A stretch of 64,000 nucleotides of DNA, taken from Sphingomonas sp. 8AM (lineage in GTDB: Bacteria; Pseudomonadota; Alphaproteobacteria; Sphingomonadales; Sphingomonadaceae). Each line of letters starts with the position of its first letter. The stretch's first letter is position 1. Of this stretch, positions 46,985 to 56,907 are shown in pieces. The notes beneath the pieces were generated by a model that was not told the DNA's origin, made no database searches, and saw only the letters and a list, made by a program, of their open reading frames with translations. The stretch is from assembly GCF_902506455.1 (NCBI RefSeq), contig NZ_LR733844.1:2621302-2685301 (forward strand), given 5' to 3'. A program made the position numbers and the translations under genes.

Positions 46985-47676
46985 CAGCGTTCGCCGTCGA
47001 GCTGCCGCGACAGCGTGGCGTGGAAGCCGTCCGCGAAGCGGTTCAGCCGCGCCTCGATGCGGTTGATCGCATGGCTGAAGCGATTGTACGCGATCACCGC
47101 CGGGATCGCCGCGAACAGCCCGATCGCGGTCGCGAACAGCGCCTCGGCAATGCCGGGGGCGACGACCGACAGGCTGGTGTTCTGCTGACTGGCGATCGCG
47201 GTAAAGCTGCGCATGATCCCCCAGACGGTGCCGAACAGCCCGACGAACGGCGCAACCGAGCCGACCGTCGCCAGCACGTTGAGCCGGTCCGAAAGCTGGT
47301 CGATCTCGCGCGCGACCGCCGAGCCCATCACCGTCGCCAGCCGCTCGCGCGTGCCCTCGCGGTCGATCTTCTGCCCCTGCGTCGAGCGCCGCCACTCGGT
47401 GACGCCGGCGTTCAGCACGCGCGCGGAGGGCAGGTCGGTATGCGTCTGCGACTTGTAGAAGGCGTCGATATCCTCGGCCTTCCAGAAATCGCGCTCGAAC
47501 GCCTCGGTGCGCTGGCGCGTGCGGCCCAGCTTCAGCCAGAAGCCGATGATGATCGCCCAGGTCCAGATGCTGGCGAGCAGCAGCCCCAGCATCACCGCCT
47601 TGACCACCCAATCGGCTTCCATGAACAGCGCGATTGGCGACAGCGTGGCCGCGTCGGTCTGCAAAATCGGATTCAC
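46984..47676 (-). CDS. tolQ: Tol-Pal system protein TolQ
   Basis: TolQ is the ExbB/MotA-type proton channel of the Tol system. The 230-residue protein has three membrane helices: VVKAVMLGLLLASIWTWAII, LNVLATVGSVAPFVGLFGTVW and a third near IAEALFATAIGLFAAIPAVI. It carries the signature GLFGTVWGIMRSF. Its start overlaps the ybgC stop by 4 nt and its stop overlaps the tolR ATG, so the cluster is translated in a coupled way. Confidence 0.97.
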   Translation of the reverse strand: MNPILQTDAATLSPIALFMEADWVVKAVMLGLLLASIWTWAIIIGFWLKLGRTRQRTEAFERDFWKAEDIDAFYKSQTHTDLPSARVLNAGVTEWRRSTQGQKIDREGTRERLATVMGSAVAREIDQLSDRLNVLATVGSVAPFVGLFGTVWGIMRSFTAIASQQNTSLSVVAPGIAEALFATAIGLFAAIPAVIAYNRFSHAINRIEARLNRFADGFHATLSRQLDGER

Positions 47677-48134
47677 GGTGTCTCTTCCCCCAATGACGCG
47701 AGGCGGCGGAACGTGTCGACCCAGGCGGCGGGTTGACGACGCGGGCGCCCGTCCGGGCCAACCAGCGCCGCCGTCACCGTGGCGTCCGCCAGCATTTCCG
47801 CCCCGCGCCTGACTGTCTGATGAATGACGACGCTGGCGGCGCGGATCCTGGTCACGCGGCTTTCGATCAGCAGCGCATCGTCGAGCCGCGCCGGCGCGCG
47901 ATAGTTGATCGTCAGATCGGTGATCGCATAGGCGCCGCCGCCGCTCTCGAAGGTCGCGCGCTGATCGATCCCGCCGACGCGCAGCATGTCCGACCGCGCG
48001 CGCTCCAGATAGCGCAGGTAATTGGCGTGATAGACCACGCCCGACAGGTCGGTATCCTCGAAATAGACGCGCAGTGCGAAGAGGTGGCTGTTCCCCTCGA
48101 AACGTCCCTGCGCGGGTTGATCCACCGCCGTCAT
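47673..48134 (-). CDS. ybgC: Acyl-CoA thioesterase YbgC
   Basis: YbgC is a hot-dog-fold acyl-CoA thioesterase usually found first in the tol-pal operon. The 153-residue protein has the signature RVYFEDTDLSGVVYHANYLRYLERAR, with the catalytic Asp and the YHANYL motif, and a C-terminal VTAALVGPDGRPRR. The ATG at 48134 gives the family start. A roughly 180-bp region containing family A repeat separates it from the cysteine-synthase-like gene. Confidence 0.96.
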   Translation of the reverse strand: MTAVDQPAQGRFEGNSHLFALRVYFEDTDLSGVVYHANYLRYLERARSDMLRVGGIDQRATFESGGGAYAITDLTINYRAPARLDDALLIESRVTRIRAASVVIHQTVRRGAEMLADATVTAALVGPDGRPRRQPAAWVDTFRRLASLGEETP

Positions 48135-48229
48135 GGCAGGGCTGTTAACCGATGGGGCGGGCGCGGGGAAGCGGTAATGGCCTGCGGTTGACGTGGTTGG
48201 GGTTTGGGGGGGTGCTCCACGCCCACCCC

Positions 48230-48305
48230 CGTCATTGCGAGCGCAGCGAAGCAATCCAGTGTCCCGCGCGCTGCCCTGGATTGCTTCGCTACGCTCGCAA
48301 TGACG
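48230..48305. repeat. Palindromic repeat, family A (complete copy)
   Basis: Inverted arms CGTCATTGCGAGCGCAGCGA and GCTACGCTCGCAATGACG with an inner CAATCCAG/CTGGATTG stem, between the tol operon and the cysteine-synthase-like gene stop. Confidence 0.9.
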
Positions 48306-48308
48306 ACA

Positions 48309-49358
48309 TCAGCCGAGGAGGGAGACCATCTCCGCCTCCGCCCGCACCCACGCCAGCCCGCTCTCCGCCAGCCACGCCGGATCGTGATACGTACAGCCAT
48401 AGCGATCGCCGCCGTCGCACAGCAGCGTCACGATGCTCCCGCGCTCGCCACGCGCCGCCATCTCGCGGATCAGCTGGGCGCACGCCCACAGGTTCGTCCC
48501 CGTCGACCCGCCGACGCGCCGCCCCAGCACCTGCCCCAGCGCGCGCATCGCGCCGATGCTTTCGCCGTCCTCGACCGCGATCATCCGGTCGATCACCCCG
48601 GGCACGAAGCTCGGCTCGACCCGCGGTCGCCCGATCCCCTCGATTCGCGACGCGCATCGCTCGGGCAACGCCACCGCCGCACGATCCGCATAATGGCGGT
48701 GGAAGATCGAGTTGACCGGATCGGCCACGCACAAGCGTGTCGCATGCCGGCGATAGCGGATGAAGCGCCCGATCGTCGCCGAGGTGCCACCGGTCCCCGC
48801 GCCGCAGACGATCCACGCCGGGACCGCATGCTCCTCCTCGGCCATCTGCGCGAAGATGCTCTCGGCAATATTGTTGTTGCCGCGCCAGTCGGTTGCGCGC
48901 TCGGCATAGGTGAACTGATCGAGATAATGCCCGCCGGTCTCGCGCGCGAGCCGCTGCGCGACGTCATAGACGCTGCGCGGATCGTCGACCGCATGGATCT
49001 CGCCGCCGTGGAAGCGGATCGCGTCGAGCTTGGGCGCGGCGGTCGCCGCGGGCACGACCGCGATGAAGCGCAGCCCCAGCATCTTCGCAAAATAGGCCTC
49101 ACTGACCGCCGTCGACCCCGACGACGCCTCGATCACGCACGTGTCCGGCCCGATCCATTCGTTGCACAAGGCGTAGAGGAACAGCGAGCGTGCCAGCCGG
49201 TGCTTCAGGCTGCCGGTCGGGTGGCTGCTCTCGTCCTTCAGGTACAGCTGGATGCCGTCGTGATGCGGCAGATCGACCTGGATCAGATGCGTGTCGGCGC
49301 TGCGGTTGTAGTCCGCCTCGATCCGCCGGATCGCCTCCGCCAGCCAGTCGCGCGTCAT
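48309..49358 (-). CDS. PLP-dependent cysteine-synthase-family protein
   Basis: A 349-residue fold-type II PLP enzyme of the CysK/CysM group. The PLP lysine is in [11 protein letters not shown] (Lys52), the phosphate-binding Gly loop is [13 protein letters not shown], and [11 protein letters not shown] is conserved. Related proteins have been named cysteine synthase or, in mycobacteria, cysteine desulfhydrase; the true reaction (sulfide addition or release) is uncertain. Its ATG overlaps the asparaginase stop by 4 nt, so it is the last gene of a three-gene operon with the oligopeptidase. Confidence 0.88.
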   Translation of the reverse strand: MTRDWLAEAIRRIEADYNRSADTHLIQVDLPHHDGIQLYLKDESSHPTGSLKHRLARSLFLYALCNEWIGPDTCVIEASSGSTAVSEAYFAKMLGLRFIAVVPAATAAPKLDAIRFHGGEIHAVDDPRSVYDVAQRLARETGGHYLDQFTYAERATDWRGNNNIAESIFAQMAEEEHAVPAWIVCGAGTGGTSATIGRFIRYRRHATRLCVADPVNSIFHRHYADRAAVALPERCASRIEGIGRPRVEPSFVPGVIDRMIAVEDGESIGAMRALGQVLGRRVGGSTGTNLWACAQLIREMAARGERGSIVTLLCDGGDRYGCTYHDPAWLAESGLAWVRAEAEMVSLLG

Positions 49359-49840
49359 TCGGCGGCGACGAAGCTGTTGATCGAGCGATCCTTTCTCACC
49401 CGGGTCCCGTCGAAGATCGTCCCGTTCATCGCGATCCATACGCCCGGGCCGGCGACCTGCGCGGTGGCGAAGGCCATGCCGAGGTTGAACGTCGCGTCGC
49501 TGTCCGCGAACCGCGCGGGCGCCAGCGCGCCGACCAGCACGATCGTCTTGTCGGTCTTGCCGGCCAGCACCCGGGCGGTGTCGGTCATCGTATCGGTGCC
49601 ATGTGTAATGACGATCCGTGACTCATCCGCGTCCAAAATAGCCCCCAAGATGAGCGCCCGGTCGTCATCGGTGAGCTCCAGACTGTCCTTCCGGAGCAAT
49701 TCGTGCACCCGAAACGGCAAAGCGACGCGCGCGGTCTTGAGCAGACGGTCGACCACGCTGTCGCCGATCTGATATTCGCTGAGCGCGTCGAAATAGAGTT
49801 TGTCGATCGTCCCGCCGGTGGTGAGGATCAGCACGCTCAC
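49355..49840 (-). CDS. Short L-asparaginase (N-terminal domain only)
   Basis: A 161-residue protein equal to the N-terminal domain of type I/II asparaginases (usually about 330 residues). The first catalytic Thr11 in TTGGTID and Thr82-Asp83 in THGTDTM are both present. The C-terminal domain that helps form the intersubunit active site is missing, and the gene ends in a natural overlap with the next gene, so it is not a truncation by frameshift. It may be an asparaginase that assembles differently or a related amidohydrolase. It overlaps the peptidase gene by 4 nt at its start. Confidence 0.85.
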   Translation of the reverse strand: MSVLILTTGGTIDKLYFDALSEYQIGDSVVDRLLKTARVALPFRVHELLRKDSLELTDDDRALILGAILDADESRIVITHGTDTMTDTARVLAGKTDKTIVLVGALAPARFADSDATFNLGMAFATAQVAGPGVWIAMNGTIFDGTRVRKDRSINSFVAAE

Positions 49841-51873
49841 TGCGCGTCCTCCAGCAAGCCGTGACGGACCAGCATCGCAACCGGATCGGCGTCACGCCCG
49901 CGGAACGAGCGGAAGCTCTCCGCCGCCGGCCGCGTCGCGCCGCGGGACAACACTTCCTCACGCAGCGCGGTGCCGGTGGCGCGATTGACCAGCCCGTTCT
50001 CGGCGAATCGGCCGAACCCGTCGGCCGCCAGCACCTCCGCCCACAAATAGCTGTAATAGCCCGAGGCATAGCCGCCCGCGAAGATGTGGCTGAACGCGTG
50101 CGGGAAGCGATGCCATGCGGGCGGGCGCAGCACCGACACCTCGTCGCGCACCGCCTCGATCACCTCCATCGGGTCGCTGCCGATCGTGCCGAGGTGGAGC
50201 AGCAGATCGAACAGCGCGAATTCGAGCTGGCGGACGATGAACATCCCCGACTGGAAGCGCCGCGCCGCGACCATGCGGTCGAACAATTCGGGTGGCAGCG
50301 GCGCGCCGCTTTCGTAATGGCCCGACATCGCGGTCAGCACCGCGCGGTCCCAGGCGAAATCCTCCATCAACTGGCTCGGCAGCTCGACCGCGTCCCACTC
50401 GAACCCGCTCGTCCCCGCGATCGACGGCCGGTCGACGCGCGTGAACAGATGGTGAAGGCAATGGCCGGTCTCGTGGAGCAACGTCACCACGTCACTGTGG
50501 CTGAGCAGCGACGGCTGCCCGTCTCCCTTCGGCGCGAAATTGCAGACCAGATAGGCGACCGGCACCCGCACGTTGTTACCGTCGCGCAAGCGCGGCCGGG
50601 CCTGCGCCATCCACGCGCCGCCGCGCTTGCCGGGGCGCGCATGGAGGTCGAGATACAGACCGGCGAACACCTCGCCGCTGTCGTCCGCGACGTCGTAATA
50701 ATGCGCGTCGGGGTGGTAGAGCGGCACGTCGTCACGCCGGGTCAGCCGCAGCCCGAACAATTGCCCGAGCAGCGCCTGCCAGCCCGCGGTGACGCGCTCG
50801 ACCGGGAAGTAACCGCGCACCTGCTGCTCATCGACCGCATAGCGCGCGTGCCGCAGCCGGTTGGCGGCGAACCCCGCATCCCACGACTGAAGGTCGGCGA
50901 TGCCGAGTTCCCCGGCCGCAAAGGCGCGCAACGCATCGAGGTCGCGCTGCGCCGCCGGCTTCGCGCGCTGGCCGAGGTCGCGCAGGAAGGCGAGCACCTC
51001 GCCCGCGTTCGGCGCCATCTTGGTTTCCAGCGACAGCGCGACCGGATCGGTGAAGCCGAGCAGCGCCGCCGCCTCGCGTCGCAGCTCCAGGATACGCGCA
51101 ATCCGCGGGCCATTGTCGTGCGTGCCCGCGTTCGGCCCCTGATCCGAGGCACGCGTACCATAAGCGCGATACACGTCGGCGCGCAGGTCGCGATCCTCGG
51201 CGAAGGTCAGCACCGCATTGACGCTCGGCTGCTGGAGCGTGACCAGCCAGCCGCCCAGCTCCTTGGCTTGCGCGGCGGCGGCAAACATCGCCTTGTCGGG
51301 CGCGGAGATCCCCGCGAGCCGCGCCTCGTCGGTGATATGGCAGGTCCAGGCATCGGTGGCGTCGAGCACCGCACTGCCGAACTCGGTCGACAGCGCCGAC
51401 AGCTCGACCGAGACCGCCGCAAACCGCTCGCGCTCGGCATCGTCGAGCGCGACGCCCGCCAGCCGGAAGTCGCGAATCGCATGTTCCACGGCGACGCGGT
51501 CGGCCTGCGGCAGCGTCGCGAACTCCTGCGATGCCTCCAGCGCGGTCAGCACCTCGTACAGGTCACGGTTCTGCGCCACCGCCATGAAATGCTGGACCAG
51601 TTTCTCCTGCCCGGCGCCGTGCGCGGCGCGCAGCTCGGGCGTGTCCGCGACCCCGCGCAGATGCGACACCGCCGACCACAAGGCATCCACCCCCGCCTCG
51701 GCGCGTTCGAGCGGCAGCCACGCCTGCTCGAAACTGGTCGGCCGGTCGCGCGTGACGATCTCGACCGCCTCGGCATGGCGCGCGATCGCGGCGTCGAGCG
51801 TCGGGGCAATCGCTTCCGGGGTCAGCGCGGCGAAATCGGGAAGGACGAGCGGGTCGAGCAGCGTATCGGTCAT
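49837..51873 (-). CDS. M3-family oligopeptidase
   Basis: A 678-residue zinc oligopeptidase of the thimet/oligopeptidase A (M3) family; it degrades short peptides in the cytoplasm. The zinc motif HETGH is at 467-471 with the following Glu in GFEWDAVELPSQLMEDF. No signal peptide is seen. The ATG at 51873 (MTDTLLDPL) was preferred to the earlier in-frame start. It heads a three-gene operon with asparaginase and cysteine-synthase-like genes (4-nt ATGA overlaps at each junction), suggesting a shared role in using peptide-derived amino acids, which is an inference. Confidence 0.93.
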   Translation of the reverse strand: MTDTLLDPLVLPDFAALTPEAIAPTLDAAIARHAEAVEIVTRDRPTSFEQAWLPLERAEAGVDALWSAVSHLRGVADTPELRAAHGAGQEKLVQHFMAVAQNRDLYEVLTALEASQEFATLPQADRVAVEHAIRDFRLAGVALDDAERERFAAVSVELSALSTEFGSAVLDATDAWTCHITDEARLAGISAPDKAMFAAAAQAKELGGWLVTLQQPSVNAVLTFAEDRDLRADVYRAYGTRASDQGPNAGTHDNGPRIARILELRREAAALLGFTDPVALSLETKMAPNAGEVLAFLRDLGQRAKPAAQRDLDALRAFAAGELGIADLQSWDAGFAANRLRHARYAVDEQQVRGYFPVERVTAGWQALLGQLFGLRLTRRDDVPLYHPDAHYYDVADDSGEVFAGLYLDLHARPGKRGGAWMAQARPRLRDGNNVRVPVAYLVCNFAPKGDGQPSLLSHSDVVTLLHETGHCLHHLFTRVDRPSIAGTSGFEWDAVELPSQLMEDFAWDRAVLTAMSGHYESGAPLPPELFDRMVAARRFQSGMFIVRQLEFALFDLLLHLGTIGSDPMEVIEAVRDEVSVLRPPAWHRFPHAFSHIFAGGYASGYYSYLWAEVLAADGFGRFAENGLVNRATGTALREEVLSRGATRPAAESFRSFRGRDADPVAMLVRHGLLEDAQ

Positions 51874-51928
51874 GCGCGCCGATGTAGCGATCCGCTGGCG
51901 GAAGGGGAACCACCCGCCCACCGATCAC

Positions 51929-52059
51929 CGTCGTCCCTGCGCAGGCAGGGACCCATGTCTGTGTCGTGCCTCGGCGCGTCTGACACAGTGACAACGACCG
52001 TGTGTCAGATGATCCGCGACACGATACAGACATAGGCCCCTGCCTCCGCAGGGGCGACG
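51929..52059. repeat. 131-bp imperfect inverted repeat
   Basis: The outer arms read CGTCGTCCCTGCGCAGGCAG and CTCCGCAGGGGCGACG in opposite sense; the middle has CATGTCTGTGTCGTG / CACGATACAGACATAG, and the centre has TCTGACACAG / CGTGTGTCAGA. It forms one long interrupted hairpin upstream of the oligopeptidase and downstream of the MHS transporter gene. It does not match families A-E. Confidence 0.85.
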
Positions 52060-52148
52060 CGTGAGGGCGATCGGTGTCCGCAACGGAGGCGCTACGTCAG
52101 CTTCTACCGCCTCCCCTCGTCGCCGGGATGACGAGGCGAGATCAAAGA

Positions 52149-53435
52149 TCAATCCTCGCTGATGAGGCTGTTGCGCCCGGTATCGCGCATCCGCAGGTAC
52201 ACCAGCAGCGAAATGCCGATCATCACCGTGACATACCAGTAGAAGCCCTGCTCCCAGCCATGGCTCTTGAAGGTGAGCGCGACATATTCGGCCGTCCCGC
52301 CGAACAATGTGTTGGCCAGCGCATAGGGCAGCGCGACGCCCAAAGCGCGGATATGTGCGGGGAACAGCTCCGCCTTCACCACCGCGTTGATCGACGTATA
52401 GCCGGTGACGATGATCAGCGACGCCATCACCAGCAGCCCGGCGACGAGCGGGTTTCGCGTCGCCTCCAGCGCCGAGAAGATCGGATAGGTGAACAGCACC
52501 CCCGCGACCCCGAACGCGACCATCAGCGGCTTTCGCCCGATCCGGTCCGACAGCCCGCCTGCGACCGGCTGGAGCAGCATAAAGACGAACAGGGTGACGG
52601 CGTTGATCTGCGTCGCGACTTCCTTGGAGAAGCCCGAGGTGTTGACCAGGAACTTCTGCATGTAGATCGAGTAAGCGTAGAAGGCGAGCGTGCCCCCCGC
52701 GGTCAGCAGCATCACCAAAGCGGTCTCGCGCGGATGGTTCTTCAGCAGCGTGCCGAAACCCGATTTGGGCGCAGCTTTGGCATGGGCGTTCTTGAAGCTC
52801 TGCGTCTCGGCCAGCCCGCGCCGCAGATAGAAGACGACCACCGCGAGGAACGCGCCGACCACGAACGGGATACGCCAGCCCCACGCCTCCAGCTCGGCCC
52901 TGGGCATCACCGATTGCAGGATCAGCAGCACCATGATCGCCAGCAACTGGCCGGAGATCAGCGTGACATACTGGAATGCCGAGTAGAAGCCGCGCCGGTC
53001 CTTGCCCGCCATCTCCGACAGATAGGTCGCGCTCGCCCCATATTCGCCGCCGACCGACAGCCCCTGCATCAACCGCGCGAGCACCAGCAGCGCTGGCGCG
53101 GCGAGCCCGATCGTCTCATACCCCGGCGTACAGGCGATGATCAGCGACCCCGCGCACATCAGCGTCACCGACAGCGTCAGCCCGGCCTTGCGCCCCTTGC
53201 GATCGGCATAGATGCCCATGATCCACGCGCCGATCGGCCGCATGACGAAGCCGACCGCGAACACCGCCGCGGCGCTGAGCAATTGTGCGGTCTGGTCGCC
53301 GGAGGGAAAGAAGTGCGGCGCGAAATACAGCGTGAACGCCGAATAGACGTACCAATCGAACCATTCGACCAGATTGCCGGTCGATCCTCCGATAATGGAT
53401 TTCAGTCGATTGTCGGTATCCGGCGTTCCCGCCAT
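52149..53435 (-). CDS. MHS-family organic-acid/proton symporter
   Basis: A 428-residue major-facilitator permease of the metabolite:H+ symporter (MHS) group, near the alpha-ketoglutarate permease KgtP. The signature NLVEWFDWYVYS follows the N-terminus, MRPIGAWIMGIYADRKGRK is the MFS loop motif, and GGEYGASATYLSEMA is the helix-5 motif; about 12 membrane helices. It likely imports a di- or tricarboxylate or related acid. It lies 20 bp downstream of the porin gene on the same strand, so the two form an operon, and it opposes the dctBD genes. Confidence 0.9.
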   Translation of the reverse strand: MAGTPDTDNRLKSIIGGSTGNLVEWFDWYVYSAFTLYFAPHFFPSGDQTAQLLSAAAVFAVGFVMRPIGAWIMGIYADRKGRKAGLTLSVTLMCAGSLIIACTPGYETIGLAAPALLVLARLMQGLSVGGEYGASATYLSEMAGKDRRGFYSAFQYVTLISGQLLAIMVLLILQSVMPRAELEAWGWRIPFVVGAFLAVVVFYLRRGLAETQSFKNAHAKAAPKSGFGTLLKNHPRETALVMLLTAGGTLAFYAYSIYMQKFLVNTSGFSKEVATQINAVTLFVFMLLQPVAGGLSDRIGRKPLMVAFGVAGVLFTYPIFSALEATRNPLVAGLLVMASLIIVTGYTSINAVVKAELFPAHIRALGVALPYALANTLFGGTAEYVALTFKSHGWEQGFYWYVTVMIGISLLVYLRMRDTGRNSLISED

Positions 53436-53455
53436 CGCATCTCTCCCGTTATTGA

Positions 53456-54988
53456 TCAGAACCGGAAACTGACCCAGCCGGCCAGGAAATCCGAGTTCTT
53501 GAAGCCGGCGTTCGCCAGTGCGTCCTTGACCATCATATGCTCATAGCGCCCCGTCAGCGAGACGCGCGGGGTCAGCGCCCACACCGCCTGCATGCGGATC
53601 AGGTTGGCGATATGCTTGCCGGCGACGTTCTGCGTATTGGCGAACGCCGCGCCCGACGCGCGATACACCGCCTCGTTCTCGTTGGGACGATAGGCCATCG
53701 TATATTCGCCGGTGACGCGCAGGTTCTTGACCGGCTGCACCGTGACGTTGGGCGAGATCGCGAGCAGGTTGGTCGGGGTCAGGAACAATTGGTAGCTGTA
53801 ATAGATGTTGTTGCCGTACAGCCCGCTGCTCGTGCGCAGGTCACCCTGCCCGCTCGCCCCGCCGCCGCCGCTGCCGTAATCGACATGGACGCCGATGCGC
53901 GGTGCGCTCGCCGACTTGCCGACCCGCCACGTCTGGGCGAGGAACGCCTGCCACGCATCGATCTTGCGGTCGTTGAAGTCGCCACCCTGATGATTGATCG
54001 TCCAGTCGATCGTCGCGCGATCGACGTCACCATACAGGTGCAGGCCGTAAAACATTCGCTCCTCGCGCGCGGTCTGGCGTCCCCATGCCGCGGCGCGGGT
54101 ACGCAGCCGCCAGACGAACGGGTCGAAGAACAGCTTCGACGTGCCGAGGAAATCGGCGGGAAGCGCATAGCCGAACGTCACGCCACTGAACCGACGCGAC
54201 CCGTCGGTACGGTCGTCGCTCAGCCCCTCGCGCCCGTAATTGACGTAGCGCAGGTCGAACACGTCGGCGCGGACGCGCTTGCCGCGCACATAGCCACGCA
54301 CGCCATCGAGCACGAAGTGCAGCGTCGGATCGTCACGGACCGAGGTCAGCAGGTTCGGACCATCCGAGAATTCCTGTCGGCCGCCGCGCACGCCGACCTC
54401 TGCGCCGGCGATCCGGCCCCGTACCTCACCGAACCCCTGCTGCAGCGTCAGCTGGTTGGTGATGTTCGCCGCCGGGGTGCCGATGTTGACTCCGCTGACA
54501 CCGGCATGCGCCAGCTCGCCGTAGAAGCGGACATGCTCGCCCAGATGCAGATCGGCACCGACGAACACGCGGTTACGATCCTGCCGCTGCGCCTCACGGT
54601 CGCGCAGGTCCGGGTTGGTGGTTTCCTGCACGCGGAAGCGGAACTCGCCCGACAGCGTCAGATAGACGTCGCCATTGGTGGTCAGGGGCAGGAACTTGAG
54701 CCGGTCGAGCGGATCGTCGCGCTTCGCCGGGTCACGCATCGAGCGCCAGTCCTCGGCCCAGCGCGAGACATTGTACTTGCCCGAAACGGTGCCCTCGCCA
54801 TTGCCGATCGCCGGATAGCCGACCACCGACGGCGTCGCGGGGGACTCCTTGGTGCCGGTGACCTGGGGGGCGGCGGCGGGATCGGCGAGCGCAGGAGTCG
54901 CGAGCAGCGCAGTGGCGCCGAGCAGCAGCGTGCGAACGGTCACGCCATGCGTCACCTTCGCCTCTGCGCGGTTGAAAAAGCTGTACAT
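53456..54988 (-). CDS. Alginate-export-family outer-membrane porin
   Basis: A 510-residue outer-membrane protein with a signal peptide (RTLLLGATALLATPALA, following MYSFFNRAEAKVTHGV) and an alginate-export-type beta-barrel ending in GWVSFRF, a typical final aromatic strand. Such proteins let acidic solutes through the outer membrane; here organic acids are likelier than alginate because the next gene is an MHS permease and the divergent genes are dctBD. The ATG at 54988 with GAGAGAGGA upstream was chosen over the in-frame extension. A 22-bp palindrome lies 30 bp upstream. Confidence 0.9.
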   Translation of the reverse strand: MYSFFNRAEAKVTHGVTVRTLLLGATALLATPALADPAAAPQVTGTKESPATPSVVGYPAIGNGEGTVSGKYNVSRWAEDWRSMRDPAKRDDPLDRLKFLPLTTNGDVYLTLSGEFRFRVQETTNPDLRDREAQRQDRNRVFVGADLHLGEHVRFYGELAHAGVSGVNIGTPAANITNQLTLQQGFGEVRGRIAGAEVGVRGGRQEFSDGPNLLTSVRDDPTLHFVLDGVRGYVRGKRVRADVFDLRYVNYGREGLSDDRTDGSRRFSGVTFGYALPADFLGTSKLFFDPFVWRLRTRAAAWGRQTAREERMFYGLHLYGDVDRATIDWTINHQGGDFNDRKIDAWQAFLAQTWRVGKSASAPRIGVHVDYGSGGGGASGQGDLRTSSGLYGNNIYYSYQLFLTPTNLLAISPNVTVQPVKNLRVTGEYTMAYRPNENEAVYRASGAAFANTQNVAGKHIANLIRMQAVWALTPRVSLTGRYEHMMVKDALANAGFKNSDFLAGWVSFRF

Positions 54989-55180
54989 TCGGTCCTCTCT
55001 CGCCGTGTTCCTCGGCTTGTGCACAGCATGCCGTGCACAGGCGCGATTGCAAAAATCAGCGAGGCCGTATGCTAAAAACATGAAAACACTCGTAAGTTTC
55101 TGGAAAGGTTAAGATGGATCAAGACGCCGCGGGCGAAATCCCGCGTGACTTCATGCACGACGTTGCAATATCCTGCACGC
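54989..55180. promoter_or_regulatory. Divergent control region between porin and dctB
   Basis: A 192-bp region separating the porin and dctB genes. It carries a near-perfect 22-bp palindrome (55018-55039). Looking toward the porin I find no GG-N10-GC spacing expected for a sigma-54 promoter, only a weak TTGCAA element 17 bp ahead of the palindrome's centre. On the dctB side only poor GG-N10-GC matches exist. Confidence 0.45.
55018..55039. promoter_or_regulatory. 22-bp palindrome, candidate operator
   Basis: TGTGCACAGCATGC continues CGTGCACA: a dyad of 11 bp per arm with a single mismatched pair. It ends 30 bp before the porin start codon, where a regulator could activate or block transcription. 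DctD is an obvious candidate ligand, but this is not shown. Confidence 0.5.
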
Positions 55181-56907
55181 ATGTCGCGCATGCGTCTTCC
55201 CCTTCGGCTGCTGGTGCCGCTGGCGGTGATCGCGGCAGCGACGCTCTTCTATCTCGCCGTGGCGCCGTGGACCGCCGGGCGCGCGCGCGACGAAGCCCGG
55301 GCCACCGCGCTCGGCACCGCGCGGCAACAGGCGCGCCTGCTCGACAGTGAGCTGAACAAATACCGGCTCCTGCCGATCGTTCTCAGCGAATACAGCGACT
55401 TGCGCGATGCGCTCTCCGGCGGCACCAGCGCCGATGCCGCGCGCCGGCTCGACCGCAAGCTCGCTCCGCTGGCGGAGCGCACCGGCGCTGCGGTGATCTA
55501 CGCGATCGATGCACGCGGCATGACCGTCGCCGCCTCGAACGCCGCGCGCGCCGACAGCTTCGTCGGCCACGACTATCGCTTCCGCCCCTATTACAGGCTG
55601 GCGATGCGCGACGGCAGCGCCGAATATTTCGCGCTCGGCAACGTCAGCGGGCGGCCCGGACTGTTCCTCAGCCGCCGCATCGACGGACCCGGCGGTCCGA
55701 CCGGCGTGGTGGTGGTGAAGGTGGAGTTCGACGCGGTGACGCGCGCGTGGAGCAACGATCCCGGCACGACGCTGCTGGTCGACGGGCACGGCATCGTGCT
55801 CGCCACCACCGATCCGCGCGAGGCGCTGCGCACGCTACGCCCGCTCTCCCCGGCGACGCGCGCGGCGGTGCAGGCCAGCGGCCAGTTCGGATCGGCCCCG
55901 CTGCCGCTCACTTATGTCCGCCCCGGCACTGATCCGACGCGACTCACGATCGCGACCCCGCTCGATGTTCCCGGCTGGCAGTTGGTGCGCGTCGTGCCGA
56001 TCGCCCGCGCACTGCGTGAGGCAGCGGGGCTGGCGCGGCTCGCCACCGCCACCTTCGCGCTGGTGCTGCTGCTGCTCGCGGCGCTGCTCGCGTGGCGCAC
56101 CACCCGGCAGGCACGCGCCGCGACGGTACGCGCGCAGTTGCAGGCGGCGGTGACCGAGCGCACCGCCGAACTGAGCGCCGAGATGGAGCGCCGCGCCGAC
56201 GCCGACCAGCGCTTCCGCGCCGCACGCGAGGAACTGGCGCAGGCCAATCGCCTCGCCTCGCTGGGGTCGATCACCGCCGGACTGGCGCATGAGATCAACC
56301 AGCCGGTCGCGACGATCCGCACGCTCGCCGAAAACGCGCAGCACCATCTCGCCGCCGGACGGAACGATCGCGTCGGCGCGACGCTGGAGAGCGCGGTCGC
56401 CCTGACCGCGCGGATCGGGTCGATCACGCAGGAGATGCGGCGCTTCGCACGGCGCGGCAGCGGGCGCGTCGAGCCGGTCGCGCTCGACGAGGTGCTCGAC
56501 GGCACCCTGTTGCTGGTCGGCGATCGCCTGCGTGGCGCGAACGTGGCGGTCGACTGGCCCGCGCGCGGCCAGCCGGCGGTGATCGCCGGGCGGGTGCGGC
56601 TGGAGCAGGTGCTCGTCAACCTGCTCAACAATGCGGTCGACGCGGTGGCGGGGCGCGATGATCCGCGCATCGCCTTGCTGGTGGAGGAACAGGAGACATG
56701 CGTGACGCTGATCGTGGCCGATAACGGCGGCGGGATCGACCCGGCACTGGGGGAGGAGGTGTTCAGCCCGTTCGTCACCGGCAAGCCCGACGGGCTCGGC
56801 CTGGGGCTCGGCATCGCGCGCGATATCATGGCGCAATTCGACGGTGCGCTGCGGATCGTGCCCTCGCCGCTCGGCGGCGCGGCGTTCATGGCATCGGTGA
56901 AGCGCGC

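Noticed and set aside
55154..55172. Possible sigma-54 promoter just before dctB (ATGCACGACGTTGCA)
   Set aside because: The -24 and -12 elements are 9 rather than 10 bases apart, the GG is TG, and the site is only 9 bp from the start codon.
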